Positions 35,005 to 44,644 of a DNA stretch of 64,000 bases are shown piece after piece. The notes below the pieces were generated by a model, which was given only the letters and a program-made list of their open reading frames with translations, had not been told where the DNA came from and did not search any database. Made by a program: the position numbers and the translations under genes. Origin of the DNA: Cellulosimicrobium cellulans (GTDB lineage Bacteria > Actinomycetota > Actinomycetes > Actinomycetales > Cellulomonadaceae); contig NZ_VEGH01000003.1 of the NCBI RefSeq assembly GCF_007679345.1, positions 310,001-374,000 of the forward strand, in the 5' to 3' direction. Positions within the stretch are counted from its first letter, which is position 1; every line of letters starts with the position of its first letter.

Positions 35005-35079
35005 CGCCGAGATAGGTCCTCCCGCTCGAGGTAGGACCGTCTGCGGCCCTACCTCGGCGCGGAGGCCCTACTTCGGCGC
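35005..35079. repeat. Nested inverted repeats built from four copies of a 15-16-base motif
   Basis: Four copies of a motif close to CGCCGAGGTAGGRCC occur in 75 bases: two forward (35005-35019, CGCCGAGATAGGTCC; 35024-35038, GCTCGAGGTAGGACC) and two reversed (35045-35060, GGCCCTACCTCGGCGC; 35064-35079, GGCCCTACTTCGGCGC). The inner pair and the outer pair each form inverted repeats, so the whole can fold as a nested cruciform. It lies between convergent genes, so a terminator role is possible, but there is no T-tract. Confidence 0.75.
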
Positions 35080-35118
35080 ACCCCCTGCGGGCGCCGGCGG
35101 GGTCGGGCGCGGGGCGCC

Positions 35119-35643
35119 TCAGGCCTCCCAGCCAGAGGCGGCCGCGACGTCCGCCGCGACCTGCTCGACCGTCCGGCCGTCCGTGCCGACCCGGGTGACC
35201 CACGGACCCGCCGCGCGGTCGAGCAGCTCCGCGGCGGCGGCCGACCGGTCGAGGTGCTCCCGCAGCGCGGACCCGATCTCCCGCGCCCCGAGGCGGTCCC
35301 GGATCGTCCGCACCGATGCCGTCAGCAGCACCCCGGACACCCGCGCCCGCCCGCCGAGCGCCCGGGTGACGAGCTCGCGCTCCAGGACGCTCACCGTGTT
35401 GACGTACACGACCCGCCGGTAGCCCGCCGCGGCGTACCCGCCCCAGAGCGCGCGCAGGTTCGCCTCGGTCAGCGCCGTGCCGTGCGGGTCGGACGCCGGC
35501 TTGGGGTACGCGGCGGACAGGTTGTCCCCGTCGACCGGGCAGTGCGCCAGGCCGGAGCGCTGCCAGCGCGCCGACAGCTCGAACGCGACCGACGACTTGC
35601 CCGCGCCGGACCGCCCGGCCACCAGCAGCACCTCCGGCTCCAC
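35119..35643 (-). CDS. Small P-loop ATPase/kinase-like protein
   Basis: The 174-residue protein has a Walker A loop GRSGAGKSS at residues 10-18, a possible lid segment with RDRLGAREIGSALREHL, and GVLLTASVRTIRDRLG. The layout resembles small nucleoside/adenylylsulfate kinase-type P-loop proteins (uncharacterised AAA domain in databases). GTG at 35643 has GGGAGG 8 bases upstream. It starts 25 bases after jetC on the same strand, at the place where Wadjet operons usually carry jetD, so a role with the Jet proteins is possible but unproven. Confidence 0.72.
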   Translation of the reverse strand: MEPEVLLVAGRSGAGKSSVAFELSARWQRSGLAHCPVDGDNLSAAYPKPASDPHGTALTEANLRALWGGYAAAGYRRVVYVNTVSVLERELVTRALGGRARVSGVLLTASVRTIRDRLGAREIGSALREHLDRSAAAAELLDRAAGPWVTRVGTDGRTVEQVAADVAAASGWEA

Positions 35644-35668
35644 CGCCGCGCCTCCCCTGCCCGCCGCG

Positions 35669-38600
35669 TCAGTCCGCCGCGACGCCGGCGACGGGCTTGG
35701 TGCGCGACCGGCCGCCGGTGTCCTTGAGCACCACGTACTTGAGGTCGACGTGCGGCTCCAGCGCGCTGAACTTGTCGTTGGGCGCGCCGATCACCAGCTG
35801 GAAGCCGAGCCCGCGCCAGGCGCCGATCGCCCGGCCGGTGAACCGCGCGTCCGCCTTGATCAGCGCCTCGTCCAGGAACACCGGCGCGTACCGCGGGCGC
35901 GGGGCGCCGGCGTCGCCGAGCTGGTACCGCAGGGCCGCCCCGACGATGAACGCCACGAGCTCCTGCGACTCGCCGCCGGACTTCTCGCCGATGTGGTCGT
36001 AGAGCGCCACGTGGTTCCCGTCGAAGTCGACCTTCTCGGCGCTCAGCCGCACGTGCCGGCGGACGTCCACCAGGTCGGCGAAGTCCGGGGAGGTGCGCCG
36101 GATGCGGTCGATGACCTTGGCCATCCGGTGGTACCGGCGCTCGCGCTCGGCGTCGGACGCCTCGGCGGCCAGCAGCTCGTTGAGATCCTTCAGCTCCTTG
36201 CGGAACCGCGCCACCACCGTCGACTGCGTGTCCCGGGCGTCGATCCGCAGCCGGTGGTCGTCGTCGGCGAACGGCAGGTCCGCGAGGATGTCGTTGACCG
36301 GCTGGATGCGCTCCTTGATCTCCCGGACCGACCGGCTCAGGCCGTGGTGCAGGTCCGTGAGGTCGTTGCCGGACAGCCGGAGCAGGCTCTTACGCCACTC
36401 GGCCTCGAGCTCGTGCAGCCCCGACGTCTCCAGCGCCGCGAGGATGCGCGCGAAGTCGGCGTACGACCCGTCCGGGTCGGTGCCGAGGTTCGGGTCGGGC
36501 CAGCGCTCGACGAACGTCTCGAAGGTCCGCCGCAGCGCCTCGCGCGCGGCGCCGATCGTCTGCTGCGCGGCGAGCAGGTCGGTGCGCAGGATCTCGTTCG
36601 CCCGCGCGACGGTGCTGTCGAACGCGGCCAGCGCGGCGGCGGGGGCCGGCCGGGACCCGCCGGACCCGGTCCCCGAGGATCCGCCGAGCAGCGCGTCCAG
36701 GTACGCCCGCTGGTCGTCGCCGACGGTCACCCCGGCGTCCTGCGCCTCGTCCAGCGCGAGCTGTGCCGCGTCGACCTCGTCGGTGATCGTCGACCAGCGG
36801 CCGCCCAGGTCCTCGGCCGAGCCCTTGGTCCGGCCGACCTCCTCGGTCAGGTCGCGGATCGTCTTCTCGAGCTCGCCGACGCGCTGCTGGAGCCGGGTGA
36901 CCTCGGGGTTGCCGGCGGTGACGTCCTCGATGACCTGCGCCCACCGGGCGCGCTCGGCCTCGACGGCCGCGACGTCCACCTGGTCCCAGGAGACGGCGTC
37001 GAGCTGCTCGTACGCGCGCAGCTCGACGTCGTGCGCGTCCAGCCGGTCCTCGGCGGCGCGCACCTGGCGCTCCGCGTCGTCCAGCCGGGCCTGCGCGGCG
37101 GCGATCTGCTCGTCGAGGTGCGCCAGGCGCCGGGTGTTGGTGAACCCGAGCACGTTGGCGCGGCCCTGGCCGCCGTGCGCGCCGCGGCGCCCCTCGGACA
37201 CCTGCCCGGACCGGGTGAGCGCCTTCGGGTGCTGGGACAGCTCGCCGGGGGTGTCGACGCAGACGAACGCGAACCGGCTCGCGAGCTCGCTGCGCAGCCA
37301 GCCGGTGAACGGGCCGTTGCGGAAGTCCAGCCGGCCGGGGAGCGTCCGCGGGTCGAGCGCGACGTCGGAGCGCAGGTCGGTCGGCACGCCCTCGAACCGG
37401 ATGCGGCGCGCCGTCGGCACCGCGTCGATCGCGCGCCGGAAGGTCGTCACGTGCGCGGCGTCGATCAGCAGCAGCGTGGCGAACCCGCCCAGCGCCAGGT
37501 TGAACGCGTCGCGCCACGGCTCGTGCTCCGTGCGGACCTCGATCAGCTCGGCGACGAACGGCAGCTCCTCCGGTGTCAGGCCGGCCGCCTCGGCCAGCGC
37601 CGCGCGCGCCCGGTGCAGGTCGCCCGGGATGTTGTCCTGCCGCCGGGCCACGGCCTCGCGGTCCGAGCGGAGGACGGCCAGGTCGACCCCGGCGGCCTTC
37701 TTCTCCGACATCGCGGTGCCGAACTCGGCGCGCGCCTCGGACTTCGCGTCGCCGTCGGCCTGCGCCCGGCGCCCGCGCGCCGCCAGCGCGTCGAACTCCT
37801 TCTCGTTCGACACCGTGGTGCCGAACGCCGTGCGCAGCACGTCGTCGAGCCGGCCGCGAGCGCGGGTGACCCGCTCCAGCCGGTCCTCGGTCGCGACGAG
37901 CTCCCGCTGCGCGGTCGCCAGCCGGTCGCCGCCGGACGACCACAGGGTCTCCCGGACGCCCTCCAGCTCGGAGCGCGCGGCGGCGATCCGGCCGGTCGTC
38001 TCGGCGGCGCGCTTCTCGGCGTGCTGGTGCTCGCGGCCCAGCTCCTCCTCGACCGCGCGCAGCAGGCCCAGCCGGCGCTCGTGCCGCCACAGGGCCGCCG
38101 TCGACCGGTCGTCGTCGAACGTGCCGACCCGGTCGATGACCCGCAGGCGCTCGGCGGCCTCGTCCAGCGCCTCGCGGTGCGCACGGATCGGCTCCAGCGC
38201 CTTCACCTGCTGGCGCGCGGTGATCATCTGCTCGCGGGTGCCCGAGAGCTTGTCGAACTGCTCGACCACGGCGTCGGCCGTCGCGAAGGTGCTCGGCTCC
38301 TCCAGCACCATCGCCTTGTACAGGGCGTCGACGGTGGTGATCTGCTGGCCCGCCTGGATCCGGCCGAGCAGCGCGACCGCCTTCGCGCCGTCGCCGGTCG
38401 CGCCGATGCCCAGCGTCGAGTGCAGCCGGGCCGTGAACTCGCGGTCGGTGTCGAACGGTGTCAGCCCGGCGGCGGTCAGCACGGGGCGCGGGAACCGGTC
38501 GGCCGCGGCGGCCTCCAGGTCGCGCAGGTCGAACGGGCCGTCCGCGGTCGCGCGCAGGGCGATGACGTCCTCGAGCGTCCGGGCCGCCGACGGCACGTAC

Positions 38601-39034
38601 CAGGCGCGGACGGCGGTGAGCTCGCGGCCGGCCTGGTCGACCCAGGTCATCGCGATCGCGGACCAGGTGTCGCGGGCGTCGCCGCGCAGCACCCGCTGGC
38701 GGGTGCCGTCCGCGGTGCGCGACTCGTCGAGCTTGCCGCGGGCGTAGGACAGGATGTTCCGCTGGTCCTTGCCGCGGGGGCGGCCGACGACCCCGCCGTT
38801 GGACGCGCCGTTGAACGGCGTGGTGTGCGGCATCAGGAGCGCGATGTACGCGTCCATCAGCGTCGACTTGCCGGAGCCCGAGCCGCCGGACAGCAGCGTC
38901 GCCGTCGGGGCGAACCGCACCCGGTGGTGGCCGTCGTAGCCGCCCCAGTTGACGAGCTGCAGGTCGCGGGCGACCCACTGCTGGCCCGTCGACGCGGCCG
39001 GGATCAGGCCGAACAGGGTGTCGACCATCGTCAT
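35669..39034 (-). CDS. jetC: JetC/MksB-like SMC ATPase (Wadjet-type)
   Basis: The 1121-residue ABC-ATPase has head motifs at both ends: Walker [10 protein letters not shown] (residues 50-58), signature [13 protein letters not shown] (SGGES about 1019-1023) and Walker [13 protein letters not shown] (FLDEA about 1053-1057). Between them are two long coiled-coil arms around a hinge-like central part (about 470-640). This is the MukB-type SMC organisation of Wadjet JetC and of MksB condensins, which extrude and test small circular DNA. ATG at 39034 overlaps the jetB stop (ATGA). Confidence 0.9.
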   Translation of the reverse strand: MTMVDTLFGLIPAASTGQQWVARDLQLVNWGGYDGHHRVRFAPTATLLSGGSGSGKSTLMDAYIALLMPHTTPFNGASNGGVVGRPRGKDQRNILSYARGKLDESRTADGTRQRVLRGDARDTWSAIAMTWVDQAGRELTAVRAWYVPSAARTLEDVIALRATADGPFDLRDLEAAAADRFPRPVLTAAGLTPFDTDREFTARLHSTLGIGATGDGAKAVALLGRIQAGQQITTVDALYKAMVLEEPSTFATADAVVEQFDKLSGTREQMITARQQVKALEPIRAHREALDEAAERLRVIDRVGTFDDDRSTAALWRHERRLGLLRAVEEELGREHQHAEKRAAETTGRIAAARSELEGVRETLWSSGGDRLATAQRELVATEDRLERVTRARGRLDDVLRTAFGTTVSNEKEFDALAARGRRAQADGDAKSEARAEFGTAMSEKKAAGVDLAVLRSDREAVARRQDNIPGDLHRARAALAEAAGLTPEELPFVAELIEVRTEHEPWRDAFNLALGGFATLLLIDAAHVTTFRRAIDAVPTARRIRFEGVPTDLRSDVALDPRTLPGRLDFRNGPFTGWLRSELASRFAFVCVDTPGELSQHPKALTRSGQVSEGRRGAHGGQGRANVLGFTNTRRLAHLDEQIAAAQARLDDAERQVRAAEDRLDAHDVELRAYEQLDAVSWDQVDVAAVEAERARWAQVIEDVTAGNPEVTRLQQRVGELEKTIRDLTEEVGRTKGSAEDLGGRWSTITDEVDAAQLALDEAQDAGVTVGDDQRAYLDALLGGSSGTGSGGSRPAPAAALAAFDSTVARANEILRTDLLAAQQTIGAAREALRRTFETFVERWPDPNLGTDPDGSYADFARILAALETSGLHELEAEWRKSLLRLSGNDLTDLHHGLSRSVREIKERIQPVNDILADLPFADDDHRLRIDARDTQSTVVARFRKELKDLNELLAAEASDAERERRYHRMAKVIDRIRRTSPDFADLVDVRRHVRLSAEKVDFDGNHVALYDHIGEKSGGESQELVAFIVGAALRYQLGDAGAPRPRYAPVFLDEALIKADARFTGRAIGAWRGLGFQLVIGAPNDKFSALEPHVDLKYVVLKDTGGRSRTKPVAGVAAD

Positions 39035-39945
39035 CGTGCGACCTCCTCGGAGGCGTCGTCGGTGGCGGGGGCGCCGGCGGCCGGCGCGTCGTCCGCGGCG
39101 GCCTCCTCGAGCGTCGGCCCGAGGTCGGCGGTCTCGTCGGCGACGGGCGCGTCGGCGTCGCCGGGTGCGTCGGCGTCGCCGGGTGCGTCGGCGTCGCCGG
39201 GTGCGTCGGCGTCGCCGGGTGCGTCGTCCGCGACGGCCTCCTCGGCCGGGACCTCGTCCAGCGCGACCTCGCCGCCCGTGCGCACCTGCTCCCGCAGCCA
39301 CGCGCTCAGCTCGGACAGCCGCTCGTTGCTGAGCACCACCTCGACCAGCGGGGTGACCCGGTACCGCCCCTCGGACTCCTCCTCGACCACGCCCTCCTTG
39401 GCGAGCCGCAGCACCGCGGCGCGGATCTCCCGCTGCCGGGCGGCGACGTTGGTGTCGTCGGGGTCGAAGTAGGTCAGCGCGGTCTGCTCGATCTCCTCGA
39501 CGTCCACGCGCGCCGAGGTCTCCCCCGCGCCGCGCTCGCGCTGGAACACGGTGCGCAGGTGCACGAGCACCAGCGTCTCGGCGCGGGTGTACGCCTCGTC
39601 GCGGAGCAGCACCGGCACGTCGAGCTCGTCGGAGCGGACCTGGCGCTTGTAGGCGATGCCGCGCTGGTGGTCGACGACGAGGTGCACGAACAGGTCGTGC
39701 AGCCGGGACTCGATGACCTGCTGGTTGTCCAGCAGCGTGCGCCACTGCTGCCGGTTCTTCTCGGCCAGCAGGAACCGGCGCTGCAGCAGCCGGACCAGGA
39801 CGCGCCGGACGTCGGCGTCGAGCGTCCCGGAGTCGCCGGGGAACAGCTCGGCCGGGTCCTCCTCCATCGACACGGTGTCGATGAAGACGTCCACGTCGTC
39901 GGCGCCGGGGACCTCCGCGCGGTCGTCCGTCGTCGGGTCAGCCAT
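39031..39945 (-). CDS. jetB: JetB/MksE-like subunit (DUF4194)
   Basis: The 304-residue protein matches DUF4194, the MukE-like winged-helix dimer of Wadjet/Mks complexes: [70 protein letters not shown] ... [22 protein letters not shown]. It bridges the kleisin JetA and the SMC JetC. The C-terminal 75 residues are an acidic Ala/Asp/Glu tail that includes four tandem PGDADA units, unusual for this family. The start overlaps the jetA stop by 8 bases (39938-39945). Confidence 0.87.
   Translation of the reverse strand: MADPTTDDRAEVPGADDVDVFIDTVSMEEDPAELFPGDSGTLDADVRRVLVRLLQRRFLLAEKNRQQWRTLLDNQQVIESRLHDLFVHLVVDHQRGIAYKRQVRSDELDVPVLLRDEAYTRAETLVLVHLRTVFQRERGAGETSARVDVEEIEQTALTYFDPDDTNVAARQREIRAAVLRLAKEGVVEEESEGRYRVTPLVEVVLSNERLSELSAWLREQVRTGGEVALDEVPAEEAVADDAPGDADAPGDADAPGDADAPGDADAPVADETADLGPTLEEAAADDAPAAGAPATDDASEEVAR
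39149..39220 (-). repeat. Four perfect 18-base tandem units inside jetB
   Basis: Plus-strand unit GCGTCGGCGTCGCCGGGT repeats exactly four times (39149-39166, 39167-39184, 39185-39202, 39203-39220), encoding PGDADA on the minus strand. Perfect identity at every base suggests recent slippage expansion and possible length variation between strains. Confidence 0.85.
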
Positions 39946-41416
39946 GGTCCTCGTCCTTCGTCAGTGTCGTCACGCCCCCGAACGCGAACCGCCGCCGGGT
40001 GCCGTCCGGCCGGACCGCGTCCACGTACGCGACCTCGTCCGTCTCCGTCATGCCGCGCTGGTGGGCGATCTCCAGCAGGCCGAGCAGGTCGACCGGCCGG
40101 CGCAGCGGCTCGGGCGCGGCGTTGAACGCCTCCCCCACGTCGACCGTCGGTGCGGCGCCGGCGAACGCGGCGAGGTGCGACCCGAGGTCGGCGTAGTGCG
40201 GACCGCCCCAGGCCAGCGCCTCGGCCGCCGCCGCGTCCGCGTCGTCACCGTCGTCCCAGGCGGCGAGCGGGCTCGGCGGCTCGGCCGGGCGCAGCTCGCC
40301 GGCGGTCTGCCGCAGGTGCTCGACCTCCGCGACCGGGAGCCGGCGCAGCGGGTCGACCGCCTGGCCGCGGCGGGCACCCGGCACCCAGGCCTGCAGGCCG
40401 GTCATCACGTCGCGCAGCAGCTCGTCGACCTGGCGGTCGCGCAGCGGGTCGTGGTTGCGCACCTGCGCGGTGATGACGAACGACGCCTCGCGCTGCGCGG
40501 TGAACACCTGGTCCAGCCCCTGCTCGATGCGGCGGCCGATGTCCCGGAGCTCCGCGCGCTGCTGCGCGGGCAGCCGGCGGGTGAACCGGTGCCGCAGCAC
40601 GGTCGACAGCTGGGTGGCGAGCGCGTCGAGGCGCTGCGGGTCGCCGATCAGCCGCAGGGCGCCGGCGAAGGCGCGGCCCTCGGGCGTGGCGTCCATGACG
40701 TGCTCGCCGCGCTCCAGGTACTCGCGCAGCACGTCGCCCGTCGGGCGCTCGTCCTGGCGCAGCGCCTGCACGACGTCGCGCTGCATCACCTTGATCGACT
40801 CGGCGACCCGGGCGAAGTCGGCCGGCAGCTCCCGCACGAGGTGCAGGACGTTCTCCGCCTCCTCGAGCAGCGTCTCCTCGTCGGTCTGCTCGACCTCGCC
40901 GGTCTTCTGGATGCGGTCGAGCTCCGCCCGCAGGCGGGTGATCTCGGCGTCCAGCCGGGCCATCCGCATCAGCGCGTCGGGGTCGGCGTCCTCGGCCAGC
41001 CGCTCCACCGCGTCGAGCAGGGTGCGCACCCGCGACTGCGACACCCGGGCGCGGGTCCCGCCGGCACGGCCCGCGACCTCCAGGGCGCCGACCGCGTGCG
41101 CGGACAGCGTGTAGACCTCGACGTCGTCGTCCAGCACCTGCCGCGCCAGCCAACCGGCGTCGGCCCACTGCCGGCACAGGTCGCGGGCGGAACCGGTCGG
41201 CAGGTCGTCGCCGTGGCCCGCCGCGCGCAGCTGGTCGAGCGCGTCGCCGACCTCCGTGTGCGCGTCCGCGACCGGGACCTGGGGGCGCTCGGCCGTGAAC
41301 ACCAGCGAGAGCAGGGAGACGACGAGGGGGGCGTGCCGCTTGTGGAGCAGGTCCAGCATCGGGTTCTGGAAGGCCCGGACGGCGCCCAGGTACGCCCCTT
41401 CGGCACGAGTGATCAT
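39938..41416 (-). CDS. jetA: JetA/MksF-like kleisin (DUF3375)
   Basis: The 492-residue protein is the MukF-like kleisin subunit (DUF3375) of Wadjet/Mks complexes. It begins [36 protein letters not shown] (N-terminal winged helix), has a long helical middle ([39 protein letters not shown]) and an ending ([26 protein letters not shown]). It is the first gene of jetA-jetB-jetC. ATG at 41416 lies 8 bases after TACGCT (41425-41430). No jetD/mksG nuclease gene follows in the operon. Confidence 0.87.
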   Translation of the reverse strand: MITRAEGAYLGAVRAFQNPMLDLLHKRHAPLVVSLLSLVFTAERPQVPVADAHTEVGDALDQLRAAGHGDDLPTGSARDLCRQWADAGWLARQVLDDDVEVYTLSAHAVGALEVAGRAGGTRARVSQSRVRTLLDAVERLAEDADPDALMRMARLDAEITRLRAELDRIQKTGEVEQTDEETLLEEAENVLHLVRELPADFARVAESIKVMQRDVVQALRQDERPTGDVLREYLERGEHVMDATPEGRAFAGALRLIGDPQRLDALATQLSTVLRHRFTRRLPAQQRAELRDIGRRIEQGLDQVFTAQREASFVITAQVRNHDPLRDRQVDELLRDVMTGLQAWVPGARRGQAVDPLRRLPVAEVEHLRQTAGELRPAEPPSPLAAWDDGDDADAAAAEALAWGGPHYADLGSHLAAFAGAAPTVDVGEAFNAAPEPLRRPVDLLGLLEIAHQRGMTETDEVAYVDAVRPDGTRRRFAFGGVTTLTKDEDHG

Positions 41417-41424
41417 CGCCGGAC

Positions 41425-41430
41425 AGCGTA
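41425..41430 (-). promoter_or_regulatory. -10-like TACGCT of the jet operon
   Basis: Minus-strand TACGCT, 8 bases, ATG at 41416: nearly leaderless. It lies 83 bases from the divergent methyltransferase start. Confidence 0.4.
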
Positions 41431-41500
41431 GGTGACCGGCGGGGGTGGTCAGGACCCGGTCCCGGGACGGAAGTCGCCCCCACGTCGGCCCCCGCCCCCG

Positions 41501-41506
41501 CAGACT
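41501..41506 (+). promoter_or_regulatory. -10-like CAGACT before the methyltransferase, leaderless spacing
   Basis: CAGACT followed by 6 bases and ATG 41513. The same CAGACT-plus-6 arrangement precedes the DapA-like gene at 46827. Confidence 0.35.
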
Positions 41507-41512
41507 GGCTCG

Positions 41513-42310
41513 ATGGGCAGCCAACCCGACCTCGACGCGCACATCCGCCGCTACGACGGGCGGCGGTTCGACGAGTCGTCCCGGCTCACGACGCGGTCGG
41601 CGGCCGGGCTCGTCGAGCTCGCCCGGACGCGGCGCCTGCTCGCCGACCACCTGCCGCCGCAGGCCGAGGTGCTCGACGTCGGCGGCGGGACGGGGGTGCA
41701 CGCGTCCTGGCTCGCCGGGCGCGGCCACCCCGTCACGCTGGTCGACCCGGTTCCGGAGCACGTCGCCGCGGCCCGGGCCGCGGGCGGGTTCGCGGCCGAG
41801 CCCGGCGACGCCCGCACCCTGCGCTTCCCGGACGGCTCGTTCGACGCGGTGCTGCTGCTCGGGCCGCTGTACCACCTGCGGGATCGCGCCGACCGGCTCG
41901 CGGCGCTGGGCGAGGCCCGGCGGGTGCTGCGGCCCGGCGGGGTCGTCCTGGCGGGCGCGATCTCCCGGGTGGTCGCCGCCACGGACCTCGTGACGGCGGC
42001 GGGGTTCGCGGACCTGCCCGGCCCCGCTCTGCTGCGGCTGCTCGCGTCCGGGGACAGCCCGGCCGACCCCGCCGAGGGGTTCCCGGCGGGCCACTTCCAC
42101 ACCGCGGCCGAGCTGGCCGAGGAGGTCGCGGCCGCCGGGTTCGACGACGTGCGGGTGACCGGCGTCGAGGGGCCCGGGTCGCTCGCCCTGGAGCTCGTGC
42201 CGCCCGACGACCAGGTGGTCGCCGCGGCGGTGGTCCTCGCCGAGCGCGCGCAGGGTCATCCGGCGTCTCCGGACCTGTCGGGGCACCTGCTGGCGGTGGC
42301 GCGGCGCTGA
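41513..42310 (+). CDS. Class I SAM-dependent methyltransferase
   Basis: The 265-residue protein carries the class I SAM-binding motifs: VLDVGGGTGVHASWLAGRGHPVTLVDPVPEHV (motif I and post-I acidic residue), GDARTLRFPDGSFDAVLLLGPLYHLRDRADRLAALGEARRVLRPGGVVLA (motifs II and III). The Y-H-L-x-D-R segment is typical of small-molecule/UbiE-like methyltransferases. Substrate unknown. ATG at 41513 is preferred over upstream ATG 41432 because of promoter spacing. It is divergent from the jet operon. Confidence 0.87.
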   Translation: MGSQPDLDAHIRRYDGRRFDESSRLTTRSAAGLVELARTRRLLADHLPPQAEVLDVGGGTGVHASWLAGRGHPVTLVDPVPEHVAAARAAGGFAAEPGDARTLRFPDGSFDAVLLLGPLYHLRDRADRLAALGEARRVLRPGGVVLAGAISRVVAATDLVTAAGFADLPGPALLRLLASGDSPADPAEGFPAGHFHTAAELAEEVAAAGFDDVRVTGVEGPGSLALELVPPDDQVVAAAVVLAERAQGHPASPDLSGHLLAVARR

Positions 42311-42319
42311 GCGCGGCGC

Positions 42320-43531
42320 TCAGGCCACCAGCGCCAGCCACTCCGCGAGCTGCTCGCCCCCCACCGGGACCAGCGGCAGCCCCGCCGCCCGGGCGCCGAT
42401 GCCGAACCGGGCCGCCACGGGAGCGGCGCGCACCGCGGTCCGCGCGACGAGCCCGCGGGTCGACACCAGGAGGTCGACGTGCTCGCGGCGCCCCGGGTAG
42501 AGCTGGGTGCCCGCGACGTACCGGGCGTCGAAGGCCGGGTCGAACGCCGCGGCGTCCGTGGCGCCGAGCACGTAGGTCAGCTCGGCCAGCCGCCCGACGG
42601 CGCCGGGGCTGTGCCGGGCGTGCCGCTCGCCGTACGCGTCGAGGAACCCGAAGTACGTGCCGCCGGAGCGCAGCGCGTAGCTGAGGAACACGGTCTCCTC
42701 GCCCGCGGTCAGCCGGAGCACCATCGCGTCCCCGTCCCGCCGGAACCCGGCCACGACGTCGCGGAACCACCGGCACGCCACCGGGTCGAGGCCGAGCGCC
42801 GCCCCGCCGCGCTCGGCGTCTCCCTTCCACCCCGCGGCCTGGAACGCCACGAACTCCGCATCGACCGTCGGGTCGTCGCTCACGTCGTGCAGCTCGAGCG
42901 GCCCGCCGGCGTCGCGCGCGAGGCCGCGGAGCCGCCGCCGCAGGTCCTTCCGGCGGCCCGCCCCCATGTGGTCCACCACCAGGGGCGGGTCGACCAGCGG
43001 CACCGCGTCCGCCCGCGGGCACCGCTCGGCCGCCGCCGGGCGCCGGACGTACGCGCTCGACGTGCGACGGCGCTCGTGCAGCAGCATCCCGCCCCGGGCC
43101 ACCACCCGCCGGAGCGCGTCCGCGAGCGGCCCGTCGACCGGGAAGTGCTGCAGCTGCACCAGCCCCGGCAGCCCGACCTCCCGCAGACCGCCGAGCAGGC
43201 CGCCGAGCGCGTCCACCTCGCGGCCCGCACGGACCAGCGGGTGGTGCCGGTCGGAGTGCGTGGTCATGAACGTCCCGCCGGTGGTCACCGCCCGGAGCGG
43301 CACCCCCGGGGCCACCGTCGTCGTCGTGAGGGCGAGCGCGGCCAGCCACTCGTCCCCGTCCTCGACCACCAGCAGCAGCACGTCGGCGACCTCCCGGCCG
43401 CGGTGCCGGGCCGGGACCAGGAACCGGGGGTCGAGGTAGAGGTTGGGCTCGACGGCGGCATCCGCGAGGCGGCGCCAGGCGCGCGCGTCGGCGGCGGTCA
43501 CGCGGGGCAGCGGGACGAGGCGGGCGTGCAC
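42320..43531 (-). CDS. BioF2-like/GNAT acyltransferase
   Basis: The 403-residue soluble protein resembles the BioF2-like acetyltransferase (GNAT) family found next to capsule, wall and sugar genes. Two halves are seen: a N-terminal half with EPNLYLDPRFLVPARHRG and DEWLAALALTTTTVAPGVPLRAV, and a C-terminal half with GRRKDLRRRLRGLARDAGG, FVAFQAAGWKGDAERGGAALGLDP and VLRLTAGEETVFLSYALRSGGTYFGFLDAYGERHARHSPG. GWKG..G and LR..G are family-like. Acyl acceptor unknown. It is convergent with the methyltransferase gene (9 bases). Confidence 0.75.
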   Translation of the reverse strand: MHARLVPLPRVTAADARAWRRLADAAVEPNLYLDPRFLVPARHRGREVADVLLLVVEDGDEWLAALALTTTTVAPGVPLRAVTTGGTFMTTHSDRHHPLVRAGREVDALGGLLGGLREVGLPGLVQLQHFPVDGPLADALRRVVARGGMLLHERRRTSSAYVRRPAAAERCPRADAVPLVDPPLVVDHMGAGRRKDLRRRLRGLARDAGGPLELHDVSDDPTVDAEFVAFQAAGWKGDAERGGAALGLDPVACRWFRDVVAGFRRDGDAMVLRLTAGEETVFLSYALRSGGTYFGFLDAYGERHARHSPGAVGRLAELTYVLGATDAAAFDPAFDARYVAGTQLYPGRREHVDLLVSTRGLVARTAVRAAPVAARFGIGARAAGLPLVPVGGEQLAEWLALVA

Positions 43532-43809
43532 GGCGTCCTCCGGGGCGTCGTTGCCGGTGAGGCATCGGTCGCGGCGAGGCTATGGTCCGATTTGTCCCGT
43601 TCGGGGCTTGTCAGGGGGTGAACCCGAACCCGACCACCCGGTCGCCGCCGGCTGTCACAGGCCGGGCGGTCGGGGGTGCCGGGCGCGTCCGCGCAGGTCA
43701 GGCCCGTGGCCACGGGATCGCCCGGGTAGGCCGCGGGCACGCCGACGGGCGCCGGCTCACGCAGGTTCGCCCGTTCCGACGACACCCGGACGGCCCATCC
43801 GCCGCGCCG

Positions 43810-44196
43810 TCAGTCCGCCGCGCCCGCCCAGTGCGGGTTCGTCATCACGCCGAGCACGTTGCCGAACGGGTCCACCACCGCCGCCGTCCGGAACCCCTCG
43901 CCCCGGGCGGTCGGCGGCTCGTGCACCGTCGCCCCGCGCTCCACCAGCGTGGCGACCGCGGCGTCGACGTCCTCGACCGCCCAGTAGGTGTACTGGCCAC
44001 CGGGGGTGCGGCCGAGCGCGCCGGGCACGTACCGGGCGTCGACGATCCCGAACTCGTCCCCGTCGCGGCCCAGCCGCCACTCGAGGTAGCCGTCGCGCAC
44101 GAAGGAAGGCTCCGCGCCGAACAGCCCGGTGTACCAGTCGCGGGCGGCCGCGAGGTCCGCCGCCTGGAAGTTCGACGTCGCCAGTCCCTGGAGCAT
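43810..44196 (-). CDS. VOC (glyoxalase/bleomycin-resistance fold) protein
   Basis: The 128-residue protein has one complete VOC module: LATSNFQAADLAAARDWYTGLFGAEPSF, DGDEFGIVDARYVPGALGRTPGGQYTYWAVEDVDAAVATLVERGATVHEPPTARGEGFRTAAVVDPFGNVLGVMTNPHW. The PFGN motif and DVDAAVA are characteristic. Metal ligands cannot be assigned safely. Function may be dioxygenase, lyase or resistance-related binding. ATG at 44196 follows AGGGA-like sequence poorly; start moderately sure. Confidence 0.83.
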   Translation of the reverse strand: MLQGLATSNFQAADLAAARDWYTGLFGAEPSFVRDGYLEWRLGRDGDEFGIVDARYVPGALGRTPGGQYTYWAVEDVDAAVATLVERGATVHEPPTARGEGFRTAAVVDPFGNVLGVMTNPHWAGAAD

Positions 44197-44253
44197 GGTC
44201 GTCCCCGTCCCGTCGTGGGCCGGCCCACCCGGCCTCGGGACCATCGTGGCGCC

Positions 44254-44280
44254 GGAAGCGGTCAGATCCTGGCCGCTTCC
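44254..44280. repeat. Inverted repeat upstream of the VOC gene
   Basis: GGAAGCGG (44254-44261) and CCGCTTCC (44273-44280) form an 8-bp stem with an 11-base gap, extendable by a wobble and one pair. It may be an operator for the VOC gene or a hairpin in its leader. Confidence 0.4.
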
Positions 44281-44315
44281 GCGCGGCGGTGCGCGCGCGA
44301 CGACGTGTCGCCGGA

Positions 44316-44359
44316 ACGACGAAGGCCCCGATCCTGGCGGGGATCGGGGCCTTCGTCGT
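44316..44359 (-). terminator. Terminator hairpin after tRNA-Leu (19-bp perfect stem)
   Basis: A perfect 19-bp stem with arms 44316-44334 and 44341-44359 (core GACGAAGGCCCCGATCC) and a 6-base loop lies 15 bases past the tRNA 3' end on the minus strand. Only GTTCC follows, so there is no full U-tract, but the AAGGCCCC..GGGGCCTT core is typical of actinobacterial terminators. Confidence 0.75.
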
Positions 44360-44374
44360 CGCTGTCTCAACGAG

Positions 44375-44458
44375 TGTCCGGAGGGGGACTTGAACCCCCA
44401 CGCCCTATACGGGCACTAGCACCTCAAGCTAGCGCGTCTGCCATTCCGCCACCCGGAC
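44375..44458 (-). tRNA. tRNA-Leu (anticodon GAG)
   Basis: Read on the minus strand the 84 bases begin GTCCGGGTGGCGGAATGGCA and end CTCCGGACA. The acceptor stem pairs GTCCGGG with TCCGGAC (one G-T). The anticodon stem CTAGC/GCTAG encloses loop TTGAGGT with anticodon GAG. A long variable arm (class II) and the T-arm GGGGGTTCAAGTCCCCC are present. CCA is not encoded. GAG reads CUC/CUU leucine codons, CUC being very frequent in this genome. Confidence 0.95.
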
Positions 44459-44644
44459 AGGGTGTACGCCTGACGAGCACGAGGAGCGCTTTTCCGCGCT
44501 TCCCGACCCCTCAGGTGCGGCAGAAAACATAGCACGGAGTGGCGGCCGAGCACGCATCCGCAGGTGGGGGCACACTGGCGGGGGCGTCCGGCGGTGCACC
44601 ACGGCGGACGCGACGCACCGGCACGGTTCGGAGGTGGGCGGAGG

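Noticed and set aside
44316-44359. Possible CRISPR-like or phage repeat
   Set aside because: It is a single perfect hairpin immediately after a tRNA and has no spacers or repeats elsewhere; a terminator fits.
44375-44458. Integrase attachment site at tRNA-Leu
   Set aside because: No integrase, duplicated tRNA 3' end or island boundary is visible next to it.
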